From NCBI GenBank assembly GCA_021815525.1, contig JAKAGN010000018.1, forward strand, positions 1-15,359: a DNA stretch of 15,359 nucleotides, in the 5' to 3' direction. The position numbers were made by a program, and so were the translations under genes. Source of the DNA: Deltaproteobacteria bacterium (GTDB lineage Bacteria > Desulfobacterota > Desulfobacteria > Desulfobacterales > Desulfatibacillaceae). Under the pieces are notes generated by a model that made no database searches, was not told the DNA's origin, and worked only from the letters and a program-made list of their open reading frames with translations. This document shows, one piece after another, positions 1 through 6,990 of this stretch; the first letter of the stretch is position 1, and each line of letters starts with the position of its first letter.

Positions 1-53
1 AACCTTTTATGAATAAAAGGTTCTCCCCTCCCCCTCCCCCCGCACCCCCTTCC
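1..53. repeat. Hairpin repeat, copy 1
   Basis: A perfect 9-bp inverted repeat (AACCTTTTA at 1-9, TAAAAGGTT at 14-22) with a TGAA loop is followed by an almost pure C/T tract to about base 53. The same design, an ACCTTTT..AAAAGGT hairpin next to C-rich and G-rich tracts, recurs at 5930-5990 and 14975-15043, so this is a dispersed repeat. The left part is probably cut off by the window edge. It may act as a terminator for a gene to the left, but there is no clear U-run. Confidence 0.6.
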
Positions 54-266
54 CCTACCCTTTCCAAAACACTTCCAATATTGATGGACGATGGATTGCC
101 TTAGACAACATGATTTGTTTCAAACGTCTCCATACCGCGTAGAAAAACGTTTCGTCTCCCATCCAATTTTCCGCCCTTCCCCTTGACTTTGATCCCTCGA
201 TTAGGGACTTTGCTCCGCGCCGTTCAATTTTTAAGGATACGGACCTCTCGCTTTTTCGGAACTGGC

Positions 267-1283
267 ATGAATCTCAAGGAATTGTTGAACAGGCCCCTCG
301 AAATCGGGGGGAAAACGATAGAAAGCCGCCTTCTCCTGGCGCCCATGGCCGGCATCACCCACGTGGCCTTTCGGCGGCTCGTTAACGAGTATGGCGGCGC
401 GGGGCTTCTGTATTCGGAGATGTCCGCGAGCCGTGCAATACCCACCGAAAATCCCAAGGTTTCCAAGGTGTTCTGCTGGACCGAGGACGAGAAGCCGAAG
501 CTTTTGTGGCAGATATACGGAAGCGGGCCCGAGGAGATGGCCGCGGCCGCCGCCCGCTGCGAGCGTGAGGGCTTCTTCGGGGTGGACTTGAACTTCGGCT
601 GCTCGGTGGGGACCATCGTGAGGAAGGGCGGCGGCGCGGCGCTTTTGAGGGACCCCGAAAAGGCCGCGGCGGTCGTTGCTGCGGTGAGAAGGGCCGTCAA
701 GATACCGTTATTCGTGAAGTTCCGCACGGGCTGGGAGGACGAGCCGGAAAACGCCGCGGGCCTTGCGCGCATATTCGAGGAAAACGGCGCGGACGCCCTC
801 ACCTTCCACCCCAGAACCGCGCCCGACATCCGCACGCGCCCGCCCCGCTGGGAGTACATCGGCCGGGTGAAGGATGCTGTAAAAATTCCGGTTTTCGGAA
901 ACGGCAACGTGTTCGGCCCCGAGGATTGCGCAAAGATGATGGCGGAAACCGGCTGCGACGGCGTGGCCCTGGGGCGCATCGCGGCGGTTCGGCCCTGGGT
1001 CTTCGCCGACTGGTGCGGGCTTCCGCCCCCACGGACCGGGCTCCACCTGGCGGCGCTGAAAAGATTCGCCGGGCTTTGCTCCGAGCACTTCAAGCCCAGG
1101 CCCGCCGTGAACCGCTTCAAGGTATTGACGGGCTACATGGCCGCCGATTTCGCCTTCGGCCACAGCCTTGCGGTGGCGGTGAAAACAGCCCGCGACATGG
1201 ACGACGCCGTATGGGCCGCGGAAAGCTTTTTTTCGGACGACCCGCCGCCCTCGGCCGCCCCCAACCCCAACATGCTGAGATGA
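267..1283 (+). CDS. dus: tRNA-dihydrouridine synthase (Dus family)
   Basis: A 338-residue flavoenzyme of the Dus family, which reduces specific uridines in tRNA to dihydrouridine using FMN and NADPH in the cytoplasm. Family motifs in order are APMAGITHVAFR (residues 25-36), DLNFGC with the presumed catalytic Cys112, GGGAALL (121-127), VKFRTGW, FHPRTA, GNGNV and GVALGRIA. The motif after the cysteine is GCS rather than the usual GCP. The frame stays open upstream to a TTG at 183, but family similarity begins just after the ATG at 267, so I start there; the ribosome site is weak (GGA about 7 nt upstream). The Dus subtype, and so the target uridine, cannot be told from sequence alone. queH follows 31 nt downstream on the same strand, suggesting a tRNA-modification operon. 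Confidence 0.93.
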   Translation: MNLKELLNRPLEIGGKTIESRLLLAPMAGITHVAFRRLVNEYGGAGLLYSEMSASRAIPTENPKVSKVFCWTEDEKPKLLWQIYGSGPEEMAAAAARCEREGFFGVDLNFGCSVGTIVRKGGGAALLRDPEKAAAVVAAVRRAVKIPLFVKFRTGWEDEPENAAGLARIFEENGADALTFHPRTAPDIRTRPPRWEYIGRVKDAVKIPVFGNGNVFGPEDCAKMMAETGCDGVALGRIAAVRPWVFADWCGLPPPRTGLHLAALKRFAGLCSEHFKPRPAVNRFKVLTGYMAADFAFGHSLAVAVKTARDMDDAVWAAESFFSDDPPPSAAPNPNMLR

Positions 1284-1314
1284 TTCGTTCAATCCAGTTC
1301 AAGCGGGGCCTACC

Positions 1315-1866
1315 ATGAAAATCCTGCTCCATAACTGCTGCGGGCCCTGCTCCGTGTATCCCGTGGCGGTGCTTTCGGCGCAAGGACACGAGATAACGGG
1401 ATATTTTTTCCGCTCCAACATCCATCCATATACGGAGATGCAAAAGCGCGAGGAGGCCCTGGACCTTTTCGCCGGGATCGCGGGCTTTACGGTGATCCGC
1501 GAAAACGGATATGATTTGGAGGGGTTCTTGCGGATGGCCGCTTTCCGGGAGGCCGACCGCTGCCGCTTCTGCTACCACGCCAGGCTTTCGGCCGCGGCCC
1601 GGATCGCCCGCCACGGCCGCTTCGACGCATTTTCCACCACGCTCCTTTACAGCAGGTTCCAGAAGCACGAGCTCATCCGGGAAACCGGCGAGGCGGTGGC
1701 CGCCGAATGCGGCGTGCCCTTTTTCTACGAGGATTTCCGCAAGGGCTGGAAGGAGGGGATAGAGGAGTCCAAGCGCCTTAAGCTCTACCGGCAGCAGTAC
1801 TGCGGCTGCATCTATAGCGAGCGCGAGCGCTTTTTCCGGCCGGAACGGGAGCCGGGAAAAAAATAG
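1315..1866 (+). CDS. queH: Epoxyqueuosine reductase QueH
   Basis: A 183-residue protein of the QueH (former DUF208) family. QueH carries out the last step of queuosine synthesis, reducing epoxyqueuosine to queuosine in the tRNA anticodon, and replaces the cobalamin-dependent QueG. The N-terminus LLHNCCGPCS (residues 4-13), the central DRCRFCYHAR and the C-terminal YCGCIYSERER are the family's cysteine signatures, expected to hold an Fe-S cluster and a second metal site. The ATG at 1315 places the CC motif at residues 8-9, as usual. Length is normal. It lies 31 nt after the dihydrouridine synthase and is probably co-transcribed. No other queuosine gene is present in the window. Confidence 0.92.
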   Translation: MKILLHNCCGPCSVYPVAVLSAQGHEITGYFFRSNIHPYTEMQKREEALDLFAGIAGFTVIRENGYDLEGFLRMAAFREADRCRFCYHARLSAAARIARHGRFDAFSTTLLYSRFQKHELIRETGEAVAAECGVPFFYEDFRKGWKEGIEESKRLKLYRQQYCGCIYSERERFFRPEREPGKK

Positions 1867-1948
1867 GCGCGGAAACGCGCCAATGGTGCGCCCCGCGCCC
1901 GATTTTCAAAAATTTTTACCGCCGCAACGCGGCCAAGTCCGGGCCGCG
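1866..1948. terminator. Convergent-gene terminator region (two hairpins)
   Basis: Between the converging queH and ybjN-like genes are two perfect hairpins: GGCGCG-GAAA-CGCGCC (1866-1881, overlapping the last base of the queH stop codon) and CGCGGCC-7 nt-GGCCGCG (1928-1948). An A/T-rich stretch (about 1902-1917) lies between them, so the right hairpin followed by T-rich sequence would serve the minus-strand gene. Spacing to the T-run is long, so efficiency is uncertain. Confidence 0.5.
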
Positions 1949-1970
1949 GCCGCCTTCCTTCCGGAAGCCC

Positions 1971-2429
1971 TTACTTGTCGGATGATCCGTAGATGTGATC
2001 CCGGAACACCTTCACGGAAAGGGCCACGGTGGCCAGGAAGTTGGTGACGCGCCCCTCGGTGATGCCGCCCTCGAAGTCGAGGTCAAGCTCGATTACCGGG
2101 TCGCCCTCGTCGTCCTTGTAGGCCCGGGAGAAACGCTTGTTCTTGTTCCACTCGTTCATGTTCCGGAGGGACGAGTCGCCGCCCTTGAAGCCCGCGTAGG
2201 CCTGGATGCTCTCGCTGTTCTCCGCGATGAAGAACAAAACGGTGATCCCGTTCATCTGGGCCTTCAGCACGCCTTCCTTCTGGACGCTCACGTCGTAGCC
2301 CGCGTCCGAGATGATGGCCTTGAGCTGCCCAGTGCTGATCCGCTTCATAACGTCCGCCGCGAAAACCGGGGAAACGGCGAGCGGAACGAGGCACAACGCG
2401 AAGAGGGCCGCAAGCAAAAGACGCTTCAT
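1971..2429 (-). CDS. Secreted YbjN-domain protein (paralogue A)
   Basis: A 152-residue protein with a signal peptide (residues 1-24, ending VFA) followed by a single YbjN domain. The domain carries the motifs shared by all three neighbours: QAYAGF, EWN or DWN, RFSxAY and DPVIELDLDFEGG. YbjN-family proteins are described as small putative sensory or regulatory folds and some bacterial members are stress-linked, but no biochemical role is established, so I assign none. The ATG at 2429 is preceded by AAGGAG with 6-nt spacing and starts the signal peptide; the longer in-frame reading is unlikely. It lies 53 nt downstream of the FlgO-YbjN gene on the same strand and is probably co-transcribed. It is the simplest version of the tandem family and is predicted periplasmic. 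Confidence 0.85.
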   Translation of the reverse strand: MKRLLLAALFALCLVPLAVSPVFAADVMKRISTGQLKAIISDAGYDVSVQKEGVLKAQMNGITVLFFIAENSESIQAYAGFKGGDSSLRNMNEWNKNKRFSRAYKDDEGDPVIELDLDFEGGITEGRVTNFLATVALSVKVFRDHIYGSSDK

Positions 2430-2482
2430 TTCGTTCTCCTTTGATGAGGTTCTGATAATGGCGCCGGCTCCTCTCCGGCGGG

Positions 2483-3637
2483 TCACTCGCCCCATATCTT
2501 GGTCTTGAAGGTGGTAACCGAAAGCCGCACGAGGCTGAAAAAATTCATGACGTTGTCCTTGGTCACTCCTCCGCCCTCCAGGTCGAGGTCGAGCTCCACG
2601 GCAGGATCGTTTTCGTTGTCCAGATAGGCGTGAGAAAAGCGGTGGTCCTTGTTCCAGTCGTTGATGGTCTTGAGGCTCACGCCGCCGCCGCTGAACCCCG
2701 CGTAGGCCTGGAGGTTCAACTGGTTTTCCGCAACGAAGAAGATCACCTTGAGCCCGTCCATCTGGACCCTTATGACGTTATCCCTCACCACCTCCGGGCT
2801 GTACCCGGCCTCCCGGAGGAGCGCCATGAGCTGCGCCTGGTTCATGCGGGCGTAAATGTCCTGGCTGCCGCTGTAGCTATCGCCGCCCGAAGATTGCCTC
2901 GGCTGCGGGGCGTAGGTGGGCGGGGCGTAGGTGGGCGGAGCGTAGGTGGGCGGAGCGTAGGTGGGCGGCGGCGTCGTGGGCGGTGGCGTCGTGGGCGGGG
3001 CGTAGGTGGGCGGAGCCACCCTGGGCGGCGGAGTCGATGACGCGGACGCGGGATAGCCGGACGAGGGATAGTCCCGGAACAGCATGGGATCTATGCTGTC
3101 CAGCGGCACCTTCACGTGGGAGCTGGCCACCACGCTTCCGGAGACCACGTCGATCATGTTGGCCGTGATCTCGAGATCCCTCGTCATGCGGGCAGTGGTG
3201 CCGGTGATGAGAAAGCCCGCGCCTTTCTTCTGGCCGAACTTCCGCACCCAGTCGCCGGAGCTGGCCCCGGAGTGGGACGGGTCCGCGGTGAAGGCGATCT
3301 CCGCGTCCATGGCCTGGACCCTCCTGCGGTCCAAGACCTCTATCTCCTTCTTGTCGGAGAAGCGCTCCACCAGGTGGTTCACCAGTATGCTCTCGATGCG
3401 TTCGCATATCCAGGCGGGTTTGTGGTTTTCCTCTGTCTCGAAGAAACGCACCACCACGGTGTACTTCTGGCCCGGAGGAACCTGGCCGATGTGCCGCTGA
3501 AAATCCTGGACGATCCTCAGGAGCCCGTCTTCCAGTTCCCCGGAACGGACGCTTCCCGGCATGGCCAGGACCAACAGAAACGCGAGACCGCCCGCAAGCG
3601 CGGCGGTCACGTATCCGTGACGACTCAGGACCGGCAT
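2483..3637 (-). CDS. FlgO/CsgG-like domain fused to YbjN domain via PPTYA repeat linker (paralogue B)
   Basis: A 384-residue exported protein. Residues about 10-32 form a hydrophobic signal or anchor. Residues about 35-190 resemble FlgO/CsgG-like periplasmic domains (YTVVVRFFE, a VLDRRRV segment, then GAGFLITGTTARM and IDVVSGSVVASS). A proline-rich linker of seven five-residue units (PPTYA or PPTTP) follows at about 208-245, and a C-terminal YbjN domain occupies about 265-384 (LQAYAGF, DWNKDHRFSHAY, DPAVELDLDLEGG). FlgO-like domains typically occur in outer-membrane or periplasmic assembly factors. The fusion suggests that YbjN acts at the cell envelope here, but this is inference. I chose the ATG at 3637 (AAAGGA 8-9 nt upstream) over one at 3664, which lacks a ribosome site. 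Paralogues lie on both sides. Confidence 0.8.
   Translation of the reverse strand: MPVLSRHGYVTAALAGGLAFLLVLAMPGSVRSGELEDGLLRIVQDFQRHIGQVPPGQKYTVVVRFFETEENHKPAWICERIESILVNHLVERFSDKKEIEVLDRRRVQAMDAEIAFTADPSHSGASSGDWVRKFGQKKGAGFLITGTTARMTRDLEITANMIDVVSGSVVASSHVKVPLDSIDPMLFRDYPSSGYPASASSTPPPRVAPPTYAPPTTPPPTTPPPTYAPPTYAPPTYAPPTYAPQPRQSSGGDSYSGSQDIYARMNQAQLMALLREAGYSPEVVRDNVIRVQMDGLKVIFFVAENQLNLQAYAGFSGGGVSLKTINDWNKDHRFSHAYLDNENDPAVELDLDLEGGGVTKDNVMNFFSLVRLSVTTFKTKIWGE
2911..3015. repeat. 15-bp tandem repeat coding the PPTYA linker
   Basis: Seven consecutive 15-bp units. Five read CGTAGGTGGGCGG plus two variable bases (starts 2911, 2926, 2941, 2956 and 3001), and the two at 2971 and 2986 carry CGTCGTGGGCGG variants that encode PPTTP. 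Being a multiple of three, slippage would lengthen or shorten the linker without breaking the frame. Confidence 0.9.
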
Positions 3638-3838
3638 GACGATTCCTTTCCCCAGAATGGGCATGGATTGAGTCGGGGTGGAGCGGGCGACGGCCCCCTG
3701 GAAAACCTGGGGCCGGCAAACGCCCTGCCGATGAGGGCGTCCATCGGGCGTGTCAAGGCCTGTCGCCCATTAAGGCGCCCGCACGGAAAGGCCACGGGGC
3801 ATCCCTCTCTTTTGAGAACCCGGCGAAAAATTTTTTCC

Positions 3839-3867
3839 AGTCTACCACAGACGGCTCCTTCGCACAA
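3839..3867 (-). promoter_or_regulatory. Possible promoter for the FlgO-YbjN gene
   Basis: Read on the minus strand, TTGTGC (3867-3862) and TAGACT (3844-3839) are separated by 17 bp, a weak sigma-70-like pair. It would leave a leader of about 195 nt before the start at 3637. The 274-bp gap between paralogues C and B is otherwise free of genes. Confidence 0.3.
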
Positions 3868-3911
3868 GCCCTTCGGAGGGTCTCCGGCGCCACGGCCATC
3901 TCCGGCCGCCC

Positions 3912-4487
3912 TCACTGGCGCCAGATATGCTCCCTGAACTTGAGGACGGAGGCGCGCACAAGCCTGAAAAAGGCCGAGATGTTCTTACGCTGGATTCCAC
4001 CCTCGAGATCCAGGTCGAGCTCTATGACTGGGTCCTTTTCGTCGTCCAGGTAGGCCCGGGAAAAACGCATGTTGCGATTCCACTCGTTGATGCGGGAAAG
4101 CGGCACGCTGTCCCCCTTGAATCCCGCGTAGGCCTGGATGCTTTTCCTGTTGTCCGCGAAGAAAAAAAGAACGTTCAAGCCATCCATCTTCACCAGGATC
4201 ACGTCCTTGGAGTCTCCCCGGAGGCTGGGCGAGTAGCCTTCCTCCTTGAGGATGTCCATGAGCTCGCGGGGCGAAATCTTGGTGTAGGAACGGCCGTCCT
4301 TGCCGGGCCTCTCGGGGGCCGCCTGCCCGCCTTTGGGCCCGCCCAGCTCCTCGTCCACGTCCACGGCGCGCGCGCCGCCCGTGTCGGGGGGGGATTCCGG
4401 GAGCTTGACCGCGGCGTTCTGGGTGGCGCAGGCCCCCAAAAAAAGCGCGATGCATGCAGCGAAAATCAGCCGGGATGGCCTTCGCAT
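3912..4487 (-). CDS. YbjN-domain lipoprotein (paralogue C)
   Basis: A 191-residue protein starting at an ATG with GGAG about 8 nt upstream. The N-terminus is a lipoprotein signal with lipobox LGAC (Cys19). A low-complexity Pro/Gly/charged segment (about 20-70) follows, then a YbjN domain (about 72-191) with MDGLNVLFFF, QAYAGF, EWNRNMRFSRAY and DPVIELDLDLEGG. The domain is clearly homologous to those of the next two genes. The predicted location is lipid-anchored in the inner or outer membrane, with the domain in the periplasm. It is the first of three same-strand YbjN genes, separated from the next by 274 bp. Function is unknown; the shared domain and different N-termini suggest parts placed at different envelope sites. 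Confidence 0.83.
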   Translation of the reverse strand: MRRPSRLIFAACIALFLGACATQNAAVKLPESPPDTGGARAVDVDEELGGPKGGQAAPERPGKDGRSYTKISPRELMDILKEEGYSPSLRGDSKDVILVKMDGLNVLFFFADNRKSIQAYAGFKGDSVPLSRINEWNRNMRFSRAYLDDEKDPVIELDLDLEGGIQRKNISAFFRLVRASVLKFREHIWRQ

Positions 4488-4569
4488 GAGCGTATCTCCA
4501 TGCCGCGCCGATGGAAAAAGACGCCGCCGGGGATGGCCCGGCAGTCAAAAGCCTGGGCGGCGCAACCTT

Positions 4570-4597
4570 TTGAAAGAAATGACGAATATCATTTAAT
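4570..4597 (+). promoter_or_regulatory. Sigma-70-like promoter with embedded palindrome
   Basis: TTGAAA (4570-4575) and TTTAAT (4592-4597) are separated by 16 bp. An inverted repeat AAATGA-6 nt-TCATTT (4577-4594) fills the spacer and could be an operator. The predicted transcript would start near 4604 and carry about 140 nt of leader before the carboxynorspermidine synthase gene. Confidence 0.45.
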
Positions 4598-4604
4598 AAC
4601 CCAT

Positions 4605-4722
4605 AGGGCCTGTGACTGTCAAGTTGAGCCTGCCGAATTTCGCCGAACGCCTTTGGAAAAGTTGCATCCGCCAAGCTTAAAGGTTATGGTGGCGGCCTGA
4701 ATGCAAACGCCGCACAGGCCTT
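4605..4722 (+). promoter_or_regulatory. Candidate structured 5' leader (cis-regulatory RNA)
   Basis: The leader can close on itself. An outer helix pairs 4605-4614 with 4713-4722; it has an 8-bp perfect core (GGCCTGTG with CACAGGCC), one G-U pair and one A-U pair. Inside it, TTGCAT (4662-4667) pairs with ATGCAA (4701-4706), and CCGCCA (4668-4673) pairs with TGGCGG (4690-4695), leaving a 5-nt bulge. The 3' strand of the outer helix can instead form a small GCC-TTC-GGC hairpin (4718-4726) just ahead of the ribosome site AGGGAGAGG. This resembles a switchable leader, but I do not recognise a known riboswitch class. Confidence 0.35.
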
Positions 4723-4745
4723 CGGCATACATAGGGAGAGGTTTC

Positions 4746-5927
4746 ATGAAAAAGGTTCTCATAATAGGCGCCGGTGGAGTGGGAAGCGTTGTGGTGAAAA
4801 AGTGCGCCCAGGTTCCCGAGGTGTTCTCGGAAATAGTGCTTGCAAGCCGCACCCTCGAAAAATGCGAAAAGATCGCGGCCGGGACGCCGCGCCCCGTGAA
4901 GACCCTTAGGGTGGACGCCGACAGCGTCCCTGAGCTGGTCTCCCTCCTCCGGGCCGAAAAGCCGGACCTCGTGGTGAACGTGGCGCTCCCCTACCAGGAC
5001 CTAACCATCATGGACGCCTGCCTGGAAACCGGCGTGGACTACCTGGACACCGCCAACTACGAGCCCCGCGACGAGGCCAGGTTCTGCTACAAGTGGCAGT
5101 GGGACTACATGGAGCGCTTCCGGGAGCGCGGCCTCATGGCGCTTCTGGGCTCCGGCTTCGACCCGGGCGTCACCAACGTCTTTTGCGCCCACGCCGCGAA
5201 AAACCACTTCGACCGCATCCACACCATCGACATCATGGACTGCAACGGCGGCGACCACGGGCATCCCTTCGCCACCAACTTCAACCCGGAAATCAACATC
5301 CGCGAGGTGAGCGCGCCCGGCCGTTACTACGAGAACGGCCGCTTCATCGAGACCCCTCCCCTTTCGGTCCACGAGCCCTTCGACTTTCCCGAGATCGGCG
5401 TCCGGGAAATGTACCTCATGTACCACGAGGAGATGGAGTCCCTCGCAAAGAACATCCCCGGCATCCGCCGCATGAGGTTCTGGATGACCTTCTCCGAAAA
5501 CTACCTGACCCATCTTCGGGTCCTCGAAAACGTGGGCATGACGAGGATCGACCCCGTGCGCTTCAAGGGCGTGGACATCGTGCCCCTCGAGTTCCTGAAG
5601 GCGCTCCTGCCGGACCCCGCCTCCCTCGCGGAGGGCTACACCGGAAAGACCAACATCGGCTGTATGATCAAGGGCGAAAAGGACGGCAGGCCGCGCACCT
5701 ACTACATCTACAACGTCTGCGACCACGCCGAGTGCTACCGGGAGCTTGGCGCCCAGGCAGTCTCCTACACCACGGGCGTCCCCGCCATGATCGGGGCCCT
5801 CATGATGCTCTCCGGCGCCTGGCGCGGCAAGGGCGTCTTCAACATGGAGGAGTTCGACCCCGCCCCCTTCATGGATCGCCTGAACCGCCACGGCCTGCCG
5901 TGGACGGAGAAGTTCTTGGAGGAATGA
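4746..5927 (+). CDS. Carboxynorspermidine synthase (saccharopine dehydrogenase-like)
   Basis: A 393-residue NAD(P)-dependent enzyme of the saccharopine dehydrogenase fold, matching the carboxynorspermidine/carboxyspermidine dehydrogenase group. This enzyme reductively condenses aspartate semialdehyde with 1,3-diaminopropane or putrescine. The Rossmann motif GAGGVG is at residues 8-13. Further family-like segments are VVNVALPYQD, DTANYEP, LGSGFDPGVTNVF and DIMDCNGGDHG. The start at 4746 follows a strong GGGAGAGG and puts the Rossmann motif at the N-terminus; the ATG at 4701 is less likely. The decarboxylase for its product, nspC, is two genes downstream, which supports this over a lysine-pathway saccharopine dehydrogenase. 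The two substrates cannot be distinguished from the sequence. It is preceded by a structured leader. Confidence 0.88.
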   Translation: MKKVLIIGAGGVGSVVVKKCAQVPEVFSEIVLASRTLEKCEKIAAGTPRPVKTLRVDADSVPELVSLLRAEKPDLVVNVALPYQDLTIMDACLETGVDYLDTANYEPRDEARFCYKWQWDYMERFRERGLMALLGSGFDPGVTNVFCAHAAKNHFDRIHTIDIMDCNGGDHGHPFATNFNPEINIREVSAPGRYYENGRFIETPPLSVHEPFDFPEIGVREMYLMYHEEMESLAKNIPGIRRMRFWMTFSENYLTHLRVLENVGMTRIDPVRFKGVDIVPLEFLKALLPDPASLAEGYTGKTNIGCMIKGEKDGRPRTYYIYNVCDHAECYRELGAQAVSYTTGVPAMIGALMMLSGAWRGKGVFNMEEFDPAPFMDRLNRHGLPWTEKFLEE

Positions 5928-5929
5928 GG

Positions 5930-5990
5930 GAAGGATTTGCGGGGGAGGGGGGAGGACCTTTTCTATGAAAAGGTTCTCCCCCCTCCCCCG
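5930..5990. repeat. Hairpin repeat, copy 2 (24-bp stem)
   Basis: Starting just after a stop codon (ending 5927), bases 5940-5963 pair with 5967-5990 in a 24-bp stem. There is only one G-T mismatch and a 3-nt TAT loop. One arm is almost all purine and the other almost all pyrimidine. The ACCTTTTC/GAAAAGGT tip matches copies at 1-53 and 14975-15043, and the lead-in resembles that of the third copy (GGAAGGATTTGCGGGGGA here, AGAAAGGTTCTGCGGGGGA there). It could stop transcription or stabilise the upstream message, though no U-run follows. Confidence 0.8.
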
Positions 5991-6156
5991 GACCCCCGCT
6001 ATGGCTCCGCGTGCGCTGTGCGCACGCTCCGCAAGTTTTATGAGGGCTTCGCATCTCTCCGCCCGGCGCGCGTAAGCGCCGAAAATACGGCGGTTGCTAT
6101 TATGAAAATTACGACTCGAACCCGGGCCGGAGGCTGAAAAACAAGAACGGGAGGCC

Positions 6157-6987
6157 ATGATGAAAAGGTTCGCCGTCCTCTTCCTCGCAGCGCTCCTTCT
6201 GGGGCAGGCCTCAGGCCCCGCCGCCCTCGCCGGCAAAACCCGGAAGCCGGCTCCATCGGCGCCGTCGAGCCCGCGGAGCCGCGAGGCCGTCGCCCGGGTC
6301 ACCCCAGGGCTCAAAACGGCCCTGGCGGAGAAGGGCCTCGCCTTCGGCGCGCCCGTTTTCATCCGCATCTTCAAGGAAGAGAAGCTCCTGGAGCTGTGGC
6401 TTAAAGGACCCGGGAAAAAGTACGTCCTTTTCAAGACCTACCCCGTCTGCACCTACTCGGGGGGCCTGGGCCCCAAGCTCAAGGCGGGCGACCGCCAGGC
6501 TCCGGAAGGCTTCTACGAGGTGCCTCCCGGGGCGCTGAACCCTTCAAGCGACTTCCACCTCTCATTCAACATCGGCTACCCCAACGCCTACGACCGGGCC
6601 CACGGCCGCACCGGAGGCGCCATCATGGTGCACGGAAGCTGCGTCTCCATCGGCTGCTACGCCATGGGCAACGAGGGCATAGAGGAAATCTTCGCCCTGG
6701 CCGACGCGGCCTTCAAGCACGGCCAGCGGGCCTTTTCCGTCCACATCTTCCCCTTCCGCATGAGCCGGGAAAACCTCGAAAGCCACAAGGGGCCTTACCG
6801 CATCGGGGGAATTTCCAAGAACAAGGTGGATGGCCTCGACCGGCAGGAGAGCCCGGAAGACGTCAAAGAAGTCAGCTGGGCGGACTTCTGGCGGAACCTC
6901 GCGGAGGGCTACGACCTCTTCGAGCGCGACCGGCTTCCCCCCAACGTCTCGGTGCGCGGCGGGCGCTACGTCTTCGGCGGGAAATAG
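6157..6987 (+). CDS. YafK/DpaA-like L,D-transpeptidase-fold protein
   Basis: A 276-residue exported protein with a signal peptide (about 1-26, ending ALA) and a YkuD/ErfK catalytic domain. The active-site motif HGSCVSIGCYAM has His159 and catalytic Cys167. The flanking sequence (SFNIGYPNAYDRAHGRTG before, VHIFPFRM after) fits the YafK subgroup best. E. coli YafK (DpaA/LdtF) acts on murein-lipoprotein links rather than making cross-links; which reaction occurs here is unknown. A Shine-Dalgarno GGGAGG ends 2 nt before the ATG at 6157 and 5 nt before the one at 6160, so the latter may be the true start. Its stop is 3 nt from nspC, so the two are surely co-transcribed, an unexpected pairing of wall enzyme and polyamine synthesis. 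Confidence 0.87.
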   Translation: MMKRFAVLFLAALLLGQASGPAALAGKTRKPAPSAPSSPRSREAVARVTPGLKTALAEKGLAFGAPVFIRIFKEEKLLELWLKGPGKKYVLFKTYPVCTYSGGLGPKLKAGDRQAPEGFYEVPPGALNPSSDFHLSFNIGYPNAYDRAHGRTGGAIMVHGSCVSIGCYAMGNEGIEEIFALADAAFKHGQRAFSVHIFPFRMSRENLESHKGPYRIGGISKNKVDGLDRQESPEDVKEVSWADFWRNLAEGYDLFERDRLPPNVSVRGGRYVFGGK

Positions 6988-6990
6988 GGC

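Noticed and set aside
183..266. N-terminal extension of the dihydrouridine synthase from a TTG at 183
   Set aside because: The extra 28 residues have no family similarity and the ATG at 267 places the first conserved motif at the usual distance.
60..266. Promoter for the dus-queH pair (TTGACT at 183-188)
   Set aside because: A good -35-like hexamer is present, but no acceptable -10 lies 16-18 bases downstream.
2911..3015. Possible CRISPR-like array
   Set aside because: Units are 15 bp and contiguous with no spacers, in frame within a protein linker.
3116..3937. 273-codon plus-strand frame over the FlgO-YbjN gene
   Set aside because: Antisense shadow; the minus-strand protein has a signal peptide, ribosome site and homologous domain.
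4618..4630. 13-base match TCAAGTTGAGCCT shared with 11649-11661
   Set aside because: Short, without extended flanking similarity; expected by chance or shared background in 15 kb.
5001..6434. 477-codon minus-strand open frame
   Set aside because: It lies opposite the carboxynorspermidine synthase and the start of the L,D-transpeptidase gene; its His/Val/Gly/Ala-rich composition is typical of an antisense shadow in GC-rich DNA, and no family motif is seen.
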